The position numbers and the translations under genes are program-made. 64,000 nt of DNA from Phyllobacterium endophyticum (GTDB taxonomy: Bacteria > Pseudomonadota > Alphaproteobacteria > Rhizobiales > Rhizobiaceae): the NCBI RefSeq assembly GCF_003010935.1, contig NZ_PGGN01000001.1, forward strand, positions 930,001-994,000. Direction: 5' to 3'. Positions within the stretch are counted from its first letter, which is position 1. Each line of letters begins with the position of its first letter. The notes beneath the pieces are model-generated. The model had not been told where the DNA came from. It worked only from the letters and a program-made list of their open reading frames with translations, and ran no database searches. Positions 29,242-38,200 of the stretch are shown here, in pieces.

Positions 29242-29508
29242 CTACGCATATTTCTTTGGCTCATCGAGATGAAGCCCAGTAACGCCTGGGTGGGTGTTGA
29301 TCGCTGTGATCACCGCGAGAGCAGCCAGGGAATTGACGTCGCGGTTGCCGCGATTGAAAGCCGTCATCACGGTTTCCGCAATGATCTTTGCCTCTTCATC
29401 CGAGCTTGATTTCACCACAAGCGTCTGCGCCGCCTTGTTATATGCGGCCTGCATCATATTCCAGTCATCCTCGGAGTACATTGGTTTGTGGGGATTATCG
29501 AAAGGCAT
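29242..29508 (-). CDS. Conserved small hypothetical protein
   Basis: 88 residues, soluble and mainly helical (SEDDWNMMQAAYNKAAQTLVVKSSSDEEAKIIAETVMTAFNRGNRDVNSLAALAVITAI), ending LHLDEPKKYA. No motif I recognise. The helix pattern and amphipathic regularity argue for a real protein. About 90 bases separate it from the lipoprotein gene on the same strand. Confidence 0.6.
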   Translation of the reverse strand: MPFDNPHKPMYSEDDWNMMQAAYNKAAQTLVVKSSSDEEAKIIAETVMTAFNRGNRDVNSLAALAVITAINTHPGVTGLHLDEPKKYA

Positions 29509-29675
29509 GAAAACTTTACCCTTTTCAGTATTAATGTAGACCCCGACGAGGAATAAAATACCCGCTCAATTATGGCATGGCAAATCGAAAAAATTCACCC
29601 GCATTTGAGCGGCTTAAGGATTGTCGGCGCCCGAATGTGGCAAAGATGCCGTCAAATCGATTGCCGGGTCCATGA

Positions 29676-30602
29676 TCAGGTCGTGGGTTCGGCTTCCGAC
29701 CGTTCGCGAATGTGCCGGGACAATCGGGACCAGCGTTGGCTGAACCATGGCGTCACCAGTGAGATTTTCTCGAAGCGTTGACTGGCAAAGGAAGGATCGT
29801 GCTCCTCGAAGGTCCAGACCTTGAAAGTCGTGAGTTCATGTGGCCCGAACGTATGAATCAAAGGGATGTCGGCGGCGTCGCGGCCGCGAGCAACCACGAT
29901 CCTGCCGATGCGGCGCTGGTTGTGACGAGCGTCGAACGTATGCCATTTCCCACCAAGATAGACTTCGAACCAAGCATTGAAATCCATTGGTGCCGGATCG
30001 GCCGGAACGCCGATATCTCCCATATAGCCGTTCACGTAACGCGCGGGTATGTTCATGCAGCGGCAGAAGGCGACGGCGAGATGTGCAAAGTCCCGGCAAA
30101 CGCCAACCCGCTCTTCATGGGCCTGAGCCGCCGTGCGCGTCGAGCGGGCGAAGCCATAGCTGAACGTAAGGCGCTGGTTGACATAATCGGTGATCGCCTG
30201 GACCCGCGCCCAACCCGGTTTCATGTGTCCAAACAGACCCCATGCCAGATTGCTCAACTCGTCCGTTTCGCAATAGCGGCTGGCTGAGAGATAGGGCAGA
30301 CACTCGGTCGGGAGCTGATCGACGCGATGCTCCTGTGCATTCTCATCGACGGCATCCGGCAGCCCGTCGTCCTTTACTACGGCATCGTATTTCAACGACA
30401 GATTCCCGGAGGGCGCGAGCATTCTTATGCAGTTGTTTCCGAAGAGATCACGGAATGTTTCGAGCTTCACTCCTGGCGTCGCAGTTGGTCCGCGCTCGCA
30501 CTGAACGTCTGATACGCGTGCTGATTCAAGGTTGAGATAAGTCGTCATAGGGGTAGGTACGTTGCATCGAATTGCTATCTCATAACCGACACGGATCAAC
30601 AT
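29676..30602 (-). CDS. Transglutaminase-like cysteine peptidase
   Basis: 308 residues from the ATG at 30602, which has AGGAAAG upstream. The N-terminal beta domain (LIRVGYEIAIRCNVPTPMTTYLNLESAR) precedes the transglutaminase core with the triad Cys169 (RVGVCRDFAHLAVAFCRCMNIPARYVNGY), His221 and Asp224 (GGKWHTFDARHN). Bacterial proteins of this group are thought to be peptidases rather than cross-linking enzymes. There is no signal peptide. The longer upstream reading frame is discarded because it is unlike protein and lacks a ribosome site. I see no gene in 30603-30808. Confidence 0.88.
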   Translation of the reverse strand: MLIRVGYEIAIRCNVPTPMTTYLNLESARVSDVQCERGPTATPGVKLETFRDLFGNNCIRMLAPSGNLSLKYDAVVKDDGLPDAVDENAQEHRVDQLPTECLPYLSASRYCETDELSNLAWGLFGHMKPGWARVQAITDYVNQRLTFSYGFARSTRTAAQAHEERVGVCRDFAHLAVAFCRCMNIPARYVNGYMGDIGVPADPAPMDFNAWFEVYLGGKWHTFDARHNQRRIGRIVVARGRDAADIPLIHTFGPHELTTFKVWTFEEHDPSFASQRFEKISLVTPWFSQRWSRLSRHIRERSEAEPTT

Positions 30603-30808
30603 CAGCGCTTTCCTTTTGAGCTTTTGATGAGAACGCGACTGACGGTCGCAAGTTCCGCGGCGGGGAATTTTATGGACCTGCAAGGAAAATGATCGATTCA
30701 GCTTTTGTTGACCATAAAGCGGGAGAATTTGAAACAAATCTGCCGGACCAAAGTTAATCGGTGAGAAAGGTTGCCGGTTCAGACTGTACCGGCACAGGAG
30801 TGACCGGG

Positions 30809-31006
30809 ATGATGATGACTGCAAAGTATCAAGGTGCCCGCCCGCGTACCGCAGATGTGTTACGCCGGCAGGTCATGGACCCGGACTTTCGGAGCGTGGC
30901 CGAGACGGCCAAGCCGTCGCAGGCAGATCGCAGCATTCCCAAAGCGCTCCAGGACCTTCTGGACAGGCTGGATGCGGCGGAGAAGGCATGGCATGATCGA
31001 CGCTAG
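30809..31006 (+). CDS. Small hypothetical protein
   Basis: 65 residues: MMMTAKYQGARPRTADVLRRQVMDPDFRSVAETAKPSQADRSIPKALQDLLDRLDAAEKAWHDRR. AGGAG is 8-12 bases upstream of the ATG. It is charged and helical at the C-terminus, with no known motif. It overlaps the convergent small membrane-protein gene by four bases. It could be a false call, but the ribosome site and composition favour a real gene. Confidence 0.45.
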   Translation: MMMTAKYQGARPRTADVLRRQVMDPDFRSVAETAKPSQADRSIPKALQDLLDRLDAAEKAWHDRR

Positions 31007-31137
31007 TTGTGCACCTGGATCAAATTGCCAGACTGATGACCGCCACGGCCTGACTTTGCGTGGTTGATGAAACTGCCGAACGATAATGCAAACGTAACGA
31101 AAATCAGGAAAACGATGCCAAGACGCTGAACAAGCAT
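31003..31137 (-). CDS. Small single-span membrane protein
   Basis: 44 residues from the ATG at 31137, preceded by AAAGGGG. One transmembrane helix (RLGIVFLIFVTFALSFGSFI) is followed by a short basic, polar tail (NHAKSGRGGHQSGNLIQVHN). No family recognised. Rhizobial genomes carry many such short membrane proteins. Confidence 0.5.
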   Translation of the reverse strand: MLVQRLGIVFLIFVTFALSFGSFINHAKSGRGGHQSGNLIQVHN

Positions 31138-31284
31138 GACAGATACCCCTTTGTAATTTGGCAAAGCGTATCGTCGTGCATGTGAACGTCGGCTGAACCC
31201 CGCGTTCACACGTCATTTATGTTCATTACTAAATCTAGCAATCGGACGGGTGACGTAACATCGGTCGTGATTTATGGTGCCTGG

Positions 31285-32664
31285 ATGACGAAAGCCTTCG
31301 ATGCAATCATCATTGGAGCCGGGCAGGCGGGACCGTCACTGGCGGGGCGCCTGACGGGCGCCGGCATGAACGTGCTCATGGTCGAGCGCAAGTTGTTTGG
31401 GGGCACCTGCGTCAATACCGGTTGCATGCCCACCAAAACCCTCGTCGCCAGCGCATATGCTGCGCATCTGGCACGGCGGAGCGCCGATTTCGGGGTGATC
31501 ATCGATACGCCTGTTGGCATTGACATGAGGCGCATCAAGGAACGGGCAGACACAGTGACCCACAATGCGCGCACTGGCGTTGAAAATTACCTGCGCGGCA
31601 TGCAAAACTGCACCGTTATCCAGGGCCACGCTCGTTTTACAGGGCCCCGCATGATCGAAATTGACGGCGAAGCTTTCGCAGCGGAGCGCATTTTCATCAA
31701 TGTCGGCGGTCGGGCCAACGTTCCGGCAATGCCTGGTATCAATGACGTCGACATCCTGACCAATACGTCCATGCTGGCGCTCGACAGGGTGCCGAAACAT
31801 CTTGTCGTCGTCGGCGGCAGCTATATAGGCCTTGAATTCGCGCAAATGTATCGGCGCTTCGGCGCTGAGGTGACCATCGTCGAGAAGGGTCCCAGGCTAA
31901 TTTCACGCGAGGACGAGGACGTATCCGAAGCCATCAAGGGCATTATCGAGGGCGAGGGAATTTCCATACGGCTCGATGCCGAATGTATATCGTTCAAGCG
32001 TCATTCTGAGGGCGCGGAAGTCGGTGTCGATTGCAGGGCCGGTTCGCCGACCGTGATTGGCTCAGATGTTCTTCTGGCGATTGGCCGTCGGCCCAACACG
32101 GATGATCTGGGACTTGAGCGCGCTGGCATCGAGACCGATGATCGCGGCTATATACAGGTGAACGATGGGCTCGAAACGAATGTAGCCGGCGTGTGGGCGC
32201 TCGGCGACTGCAACGGGCGCGGCGCGTTCACGCACACCGCCTACAATGACTTTGAGATCATAGCTGCAAACCTCCTGGACGGCGCAGACCGTAAGGTCAG
32301 CGATCGTATTCTCGGCTACGCGCTCTATATAGATCCGCCGCTTGGCCGGGTGGGCCTCACCGAGGCACAGGCGCGAAAAACAGGGCGGCCAACACTGATT
32401 TCCAAAAGGCCGATGACCCGCGTCGGTCGAGCAGTGGAAAAGGATGAGACGCAGGGCTTCATGAAAGTCTTGGCGGATGCCGATACGCAAAAAATTCTTG
32501 GTGCCGCCATACTTGGGACTGGTGGCGACGAGGCGATCCACGGCATTCTCGATATCATGAACGTGGACGCGACATATGCCCAGTTGAAATGGGCCGTTCC
32601 CATACACCCTACGGTCTCCGAATTGATACCGACGCTGCTGGGCGATCTCAAGGAAGCCAACTGA
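31285..32664 (+). CDS. FAD-dependent pyridine nucleotide-disulfide oxidoreductase (mercuric reductase-like)
   Basis: A flavin disulfide reductase of 459 residues from the ATG at 31285. Motifs: FAD-binding GAGQAGPSLAGRL, redox-active C42/C47 in GGTCVNTGCMPTKT, NAD-binding VVVGGSYIGLEFAQMYRRFGAEVT, the second FAD motif VWALGDCNGRGAFTH and the dimer-interface His in IHPTVSELIPTLLG. It lacks the N-terminal metal-binding domain and the C-terminal vicinal cysteines of true MerA, and no lipoamide complex genes are near, so the electron acceptor is unknown. The first 22 codons of the longer frame are dropped because they are unlike the family. Confidence 0.9.
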   Translation: MTKAFDAIIIGAGQAGPSLAGRLTGAGMNVLMVERKLFGGTCVNTGCMPTKTLVASAYAAHLARRSADFGVIIDTPVGIDMRRIKERADTVTHNARTGVENYLRGMQNCTVIQGHARFTGPRMIEIDGEAFAAERIFINVGGRANVPAMPGINDVDILTNTSMLALDRVPKHLVVVGGSYIGLEFAQMYRRFGAEVTIVEKGPRLISREDEDVSEAIKGIIEGEGISIRLDAECISFKRHSEGAEVGVDCRAGSPTVIGSDVLLAIGRRPNTDDLGLERAGIETDDRGYIQVNDGLETNVAGVWALGDCNGRGAFTHTAYNDFEIIAANLLDGADRKVSDRILGYALYIDPPLGRVGLTEAQARKTGRPTLISKRPMTRVGRAVEKDETQGFMKVLADADTQKILGAAILGTGGDEAIHGILDIMNVDATYAQLKWAVPIHPTVSELIPTLLGDLKEAN

Positions 32665-32677
32665 CGTGTAAGCGGTT

Positions 32678-32697
32678 GATTGACGTTTAGGTCAATC
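32678..32697. repeat. Inverted repeat upstream of the ialB-tpsB-cdiA genes
   Basis: GATTGAC and GTCAATC flank a 6-base spacer, just after the oxidoreductase stop and about 135 bases before the ialB-like start. It could be an operator of the secretion locus or a weak hairpin of the upstream gene. A second small hairpin with a T-rich loop (GGCGG...CCGCC, 32774-32790) follows. Confidence 0.35.
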
Positions 32698-32832
32698 TGA
32701 CTGTAACCTTTGCTATATTGATGCGGGCGTTTGCCTGTTCGCGCTTGAGTTATTGCTGATCACCGACGTAAGCGGCGGTTTTTTGCCGCCTTTGAATACT
32801 CGATTTTTCAATAGAATTTTAAATGTGAGATT

Positions 32833-33441
32833 ATGTATTTGAGAAATTTTTGCGGTCTCATTGCGTTAGCCTTTCTGGCTACTATCAACACGGTTTCTGC
32901 ACAGCAAGCGCCCGAATTGGTTCCGCAATCTCCGAAGACGCCGACTCAAACAGCCATTCAGCCGGAAGTGCGATCGGTCCAGTATCAGGATTGGTCTTAT
33001 CGTTGCTTAGGCGTCAGGGCTGCTGACAATTCAATTGTTCCAAATTGCGAAGTTGCGCAAGTCGCTCAGGTCAAGCAAGGCGACAAAGACGTCAACGTCT
33101 TGACGCTTGCCATCGCCAGAACAGTGGCGGATCCGGCAAAGAAGCAAGCGGCGGGCCTTCTCCTGACGGCGTTGGTGCCGCTCAATGTTTTCCTGCCTTC
33201 AGGGTTCATGATCGATGTCGACGGTATCTCCGTTAGTGAATCCAGCTACCGCAACTGCAACGAATCGGGATGCTGGATTCAGCAGAAGCTGGACACGAAA
33301 GTCGTCGCTGCCCTGCAGAAGGGAGCGAGTGGCGGTGCTCGCCTGCGCCTGATGAATGGACAGAACGTCAACATCAAATTTTCGCTGAAGGGCCTGACGG
33401 ACGCATTGACCGCTCTGCAGAAACCTGCGGGTTCCGAATAA
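32833..33441 (+). CDS. IalB-like (invasion-associated locus B family) periplasmic protein
   Basis: 202 residues with a Sec signal (FCGLIALAFLATINTVSAQQ). The family pattern is clear: an aromatic start YQDWSYRC, paired cysteines (RCLGV...PNCEVAQVAQVK), a hydrophobic LLLTALVPLNVFLPSGFMIDVDG, then SYRNCNESGCWIQQKLD and the closing RLMNGQNVNIKFSLKGLTDAL. IalB was named in Bartonella; the rhizobial paralogues are of unknown function. It precedes tpsB by 15 bases, so it is probably part of the secretion operon. It may help outer-membrane or exoprotein folding; that is inference. Confidence 0.85.
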   Translation: MYLRNFCGLIALAFLATINTVSAQQAPELVPQSPKTPTQTAIQPEVRSVQYQDWSYRCLGVRAADNSIVPNCEVAQVAQVKQGDKDVNVLTLAIARTVADPAKKQAAGLLLTALVPLNVFLPSGFMIDVDGISVSESSYRNCNESGCWIQQKLDTKVVAALQKGASGGARLRLMNGQNVNIKFSLKGLTDALTALQKPAGSE

Positions 33442-33456
33442 AATGAGGGCTAGGCC

Positions 33457-35178
33457 ATGACCTTCCGGCTCCGCATCGTGACCGCCGCCGTCATTTTGCA
33501 ACTGTTCGCAATAGCGCAGGGTATCGCCCAGACACCCGCGGATGATTTCGCAAGAGAGAAGGCTCTCCAGGAGCAGACGCAGCGAATTGAGGCGTTGAAG
33601 AAGATGACGCCGCAGAACGCAGTCACGTCTACGCAAGAGGTGGACACTCTGCAGCCTGCCGCGGGCAAGTGCTTCGCCGTTGACCGGGTCGAGGTGGAGG
33701 GCATCAGCCAATTCTCGGCTGAGAGGGTCGCACCACTTGTCAAGCCATACGAGAAAACATGCGTCGGGCTCGCCGAGATCAATGCAGTGCTGCGCGATCT
33801 GACCTACCTCTATTTGGACAAAGGTTTCATCACATCGCGCGCCTATGTGCCGGAACAGGATATTGGCAAGACGCGGTTGCTGCGCCTGGTCGTCGTCGAG
33901 GGTAGGCTCGCAGACATCTACCTCAATGGCCATCCGGCGCCAAAATCCCATCTTTTGGCCACGGCTTTTCCGGCCCTGCGAGGAACGCTGACGAATATAC
34001 GCGACGTCGAACAGGGGCTGGACCAAATCAACCGGCTCGCTTCCAACAACGCCAAGACCGCGATGCTGCCCGGCAAAAACGTGGACACGTCGATACTGAA
34101 CGTTGAAAACAATCCGGGTTTTCCGCTGCACTTCTCAACGTCGAACAGCAATCTCGGGCAGTATTCAACGGGGCTTTCCAAGAGCGCGGCGTCGATTACG
34201 GGGGACAGCCTGCTCGGGCTCAATGAACAGCTTTCACTCGCGTACGAACACTCGGGACCTGATTACCCCTGGGGCAATGATGGTCACGGCAAAAGTGACA
34301 GCTATTCGGGTAGTTTCAGTATTCCTTATGGCTACTGGACGTTCTCGGCCAATGGCTCCTGGTACGAGTATAAGAGCAGCGTTCCGGCCAACTTCTCGAC
34401 ACCCGATACTTCTGGAGATTCCGGGCAGGCGGGAATTGGTGTCGACCGCGTCGTGGGGCGCGACAAGGATTCCATCACGACCGTCAAAACCAGTCTGACC
34501 TACAAGCAAACCAACAATTTCATGCTTGGCAGCAAGATCGATGTCGGTACTCGACAGTACACGGTCGGCAGCCTCGGCATCTCCCATTCGCGCCGAATGG
34601 GAAATGGGTTCTGGGTCTTCGATGCAAGCTTCGATCAAGGGATCGACCTGTTCGGATCTGTCGAAAAAGGTGAACCCGGAGCCGGAGAGGCCGATCCCCG
34701 TTTTTCCAAATTCAGCGCCACGATCAATGCAACGCGCCCCTTTGAACTAGTCCAGCAGCGATTTGAGCTGAGTTCAACAATAACGGGCCAATATTCACCG
34801 GATAATCTATTTGGCGCCGAGCAAATTTCCCTTGGCAGCAGCAGCAATGTGCGTGGCGCACGCGAAGCTCAGCTCTTCGGCAATAACGGCTTCTTCGTGC
34901 GCAATGAACTCCTTTGGCGCATCACGCCGTGGCAAGCCAGTCCTGCAATGGTGAAAGTTGTTGGCGAACTGCGCCCCTATGTCGGTATCGACTACGGCCA
35001 TATCTATTCTCGACACCGGTTTGGCGTGGATGGCGGAGACATCACGGGCTGGACTGGCGGTATTCGAACTGCCGGCGGAAGACTGGGCGTCGACATAGGT
35101 TACTCGGACATTTTGGCGAGCAGCACCGGAACAGGGAATGGCGGCCTCCTATATTTCAACACCTCTTTACGGTTTTAG
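33457..35178 (+). CDS. cdiB: TpsB/ShlB/FhaC-type outer-membrane transporter (CdiB)
   Basis: The two-partner secretion pore (573 residues) that exports the giant TpsA protein encoded next. A signal peptide (LRIVTAAVILQLFAIAQGIAQ) is followed by a helical plug-linker region (REKALQEQTQRIEALKK), POTRA_2 with KCFAVDRVEVEGISQFSAERVAPLVKPYEKTCVGLAEINAVLRDLTYLYLDKGFITSRAYVPEQDIGKTRLLRLVVVEG, a second POTRA, and a C-terminal barrel ending in the aromatic LLYFNTSLRF, as outer-membrane proteins do. The barrel motif SLGSSSNVRGARE corresponds to the VRGY/F element of loop L6. The gap to the exoprotein is 57 bases. Confidence 0.95.
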   Translation: MTFRLRIVTAAVILQLFAIAQGIAQTPADDFAREKALQEQTQRIEALKKMTPQNAVTSTQEVDTLQPAAGKCFAVDRVEVEGISQFSAERVAPLVKPYEKTCVGLAEINAVLRDLTYLYLDKGFITSRAYVPEQDIGKTRLLRLVVVEGRLADIYLNGHPAPKSHLLATAFPALRGTLTNIRDVEQGLDQINRLASNNAKTAMLPGKNVDTSILNVENNPGFPLHFSTSNSNLGQYSTGLSKSAASITGDSLLGLNEQLSLAYEHSGPDYPWGNDGHGKSDSYSGSFSIPYGYWTFSANGSWYEYKSSVPANFSTPDTSGDSGQAGIGVDRVVGRDKDSITTVKTSLTYKQTNNFMLGSKIDVGTRQYTVGSLGISHSRRMGNGFWVFDASFDQGIDLFGSVEKGEPGAGEADPRFSKFSATINATRPFELVQQRFELSSTITGQYSPDNLFGAEQISLGSSSNVRGAREAQLFGNNGFFVRNELLWRITPWQASPAMVKVVGELRPYVGIDYGHIYSRHRFGVDGGDITGWTGGIRTAGGRLGVDIGYSDILASSTGTGNGGLLYFNTSLRF

Positions 35179-35235
35179 CCGCCCCTGACCAGGCGCCCAC
35201 AGCTTGATAACACTTTTGAAAAACGAGACTATTTC

Positions 35236-38200
35236 ATGACGAAGCAATATGTGCCCAAGGGCGCGACGTTGTCCCGCAGTCGCAAGCCGCTCCAGCAGTT
35301 TCTTGCCATGCTTCTCAGCGGTCTCCTCGGCCTGCAACCAGCATTGGTTCAGGCCCAGCAAATCACTCCAGATGGCAGTGCACCCGCCAGCAACCAACCG
35401 ACCGTCACAACAGCGCCCAACAATGTGCCTCTGGTTGATATTGTTGCGCCAAATTCGATGGGTCTTTCCCACAACAAGTACAACGCGTTCAACGTTGACC
35501 AGCCAGGCGTCATTCTCAACAACTTCAAAAGCGAGGTTGGCGGTCCTTCGGTACTCGGTGGAACTTTGCCTGGCAATCCGCACTTGCGATCCTCCAGACC
35601 CGCTAGTGTCATTCTCAATGAGGTGACGAGCGGTAGTCGTAGCGCCTTGAACGGCCCCATCGAAATCTTCGGCACAAAAGCCGACCTGATCATCGCCAAT
35701 CCGAACGGTATCACCTGTGATGGCTGCGGCTTTATCAATACACCGCGCATGACACTGACAACGGGCAAGCCTGACATTACCTCCGACGGTAGGTTGGGCG
35801 GCTTTAATGTTGATGGCGGCGATATCACGTTTAGCGGCAGAGACGCCAATTTTGCTACGGGCGATGGCAAGGTCGATCTGTTCGACGTCGTCTCCCGCAC
35901 GGTTCAGGTCAATGGCAAAATCTATGGCAAGGATCTTCGCCTGACGGCTGGCCGCAACAAGTTTAGCTACGCCACACGCGACGCGACGGCGCTGACTGCA
36001 ATTTCGGGTGCACCGGAATTTGCCATCGATGGTTCGGCCCTCGGCGCAATGCAAGCGGATACGATCAAGCTTGTCGTCACCGAAAAAGGCGCTGGTGTGC
36101 GCATGCGCGGCAACATGGCCGCGAGCGCGGGCGAACTGTCGCTTTCGGCCGATGGCAAAATCTCCATCGGCAGTGCTTCGGGAGCAGCGGGCGTCACCAT
36201 GCGCTCGCAAAACAGCGTTGCCGCCAAGAGTATCACGTCGAAAAAGCGTGTCCTGGTTCATGCCGACAAGGGAATTACGCTGGATACTGTCGCTGGCGAT
36301 GAGGAAATGGTGCTCGATGGAGGTCAGGGCCTGTTATCTATCACCGGTGAGGCAACAGTGCTGCACAATATCACGCTATCGGCGGCGGCAGGTGTCTCGG
36401 CTAAAAGACTGGATGCAGGACGTGACCTCGTTGTCGCCAGCACATCCGGGGATGTTGAGGTTGGCACCTTAGCCAAGAGCGGCAACAGCATGACGATCAA
36501 CGCCGCCGGATCGATCAGCGCCGCCTCGCTCATAAGCACGAACAGCATGAACTTGAAAGCGGCGCGCAAGATCGCTGTTGCCGGCGCAGCGCAGGCGACG
36601 AGCAATATCGCCGCGACAGCTGCTTCCATCGCAGCAAACAGCATTGTATCCGATGCGGGAGACGTTTCGCTGACCGCCACTTCAGGCTTGGTCAACGTGC
36701 GAACATTGCTGTCAGCGGCGGGCGATTTAACCCTGACCGCAAGTCGGATTGATGCGCAAGACGTCCGGGGTCAAAAGACCATCACACTAAGCGGCGCGGT
36801 AGCTGTCAGCGGACAAATCCTGGGCGGCGGGAACGTCGCGATAATCGGCAGTGGTATCTCCGCCGGCCTGATCGCATCGGGTGTCGATTTCGCGAAGACC
36901 TTCGACACACACAAGGCCGCGCCATCCATTGTTCTGGCCAAGAGTGGGAATCTGACGCTCAACGCCGCATCGGGCGCTATCGATTTCGCGACACTGCTCT
37001 CGGCAGGCGCACTAAACATTACCGCCGCCAGCTTGACCGGCAATACGATCACAGCCGACGAATCCATTGGCATCAACGGCAATATCAATATCAAAAATGT
37101 ACTGCGCGGCGGCCGCGATATCAGTGTTACCGGCTCGGGCATAAAAGCGGGGTCGATTATCTCCGGCATCGATTTTGCTGCAACGGAACGGTCGGGTTCC
37201 TTGGTGTTGACCAATACCGGTGATCTGACCCTAACCGCTTTGACGGGAAATATCGATGGCGGAGTATTGCTCTCAGCTGGCGCACTGACGGTCACCGCAG
37301 ACAATTTCGTCGCGCAAAGCGTGAAGGCCAAGCACAAGATCACCCTTAGCGCCAACACCAACGTCAGCGAGTATCTTCGTGGCGGGCACGATGTCAGCAT
37401 CACCGGTTCAGGCATCAGGGCCGGGTCAATTGTTTCGGGGGTGGATTTTCTCGCAACGGAAAAATCGGGTAAGGTGGTTCTCGGCACCACCGGCGATCTG
37501 ACGCTTGTTGCGACGGTGAATGATATCGACGCCGGTAGACTACTTTCGGCAGGCAGATCAAGCGCGACTGCGGCGCAGAATATTGCGGCTAATGCTGTCA
37601 GTCAGCAAGCCTTGAGCCTCATTGCTGGCAAGGCCATAAGCCTGACCGGACAATCGGTTTCCGGCTCTGCAACTATCTTGAAAGCGGCTTCGATAACGAT
37701 CGACAAGCTTATTTCCGGATACGATTTTGCTGCCAGCCGGAACGATCTGGTCGTGTCAAACGCGGGCTCCATGACATTGGAGGCGACAGCCGGATCCATC
37801 ACGGCGGACAGTCTCACCAGCGGCGGCGATCTCAACGCCCGGGCTTTGCTCAACCTCACCTATAATTCCATGCAAAGCCATGGCGCTGTCTCACTTGCTG
37901 CTGAACATGGGGCTATCAGCCTCGACAGAACCACGGTTGCACAAGGGGATATTTCGCTAAGAGCGAAGAGCATCGATCTCAGCAACAATCGCAGCAAAGT
38001 TGCCACATCGCAGATGCTTTTCATCAACGCGGCGAATGCAAAGCTTGATCACAGTGCGTTTACCTTCGGGGGATTGACGCTTTCCGGTGTCGATAACCTC
38101 GACTTGTCCGACACGGTGCTCAGTGCGATCACCACGGAAGGTGGCCCCGGCAATATCGATCTGAAAGCCGTAACAATCATCACCACGGCGGCAACAGCGG

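Noticed and set aside
31285-32664. True mercuric reductase
   Set aside because: No N-terminal metal-binding domain, no C-terminal Cys pair and no mer genes nearby.
36771-37490. Long minus-strand frames opposite cdiA (also 38896-39903, 40174-40977, 40987-41931)
   Set aside because: High-GC antisense frames mirroring the beta-helix repeats; no protein-like motifs or ribosome sites.
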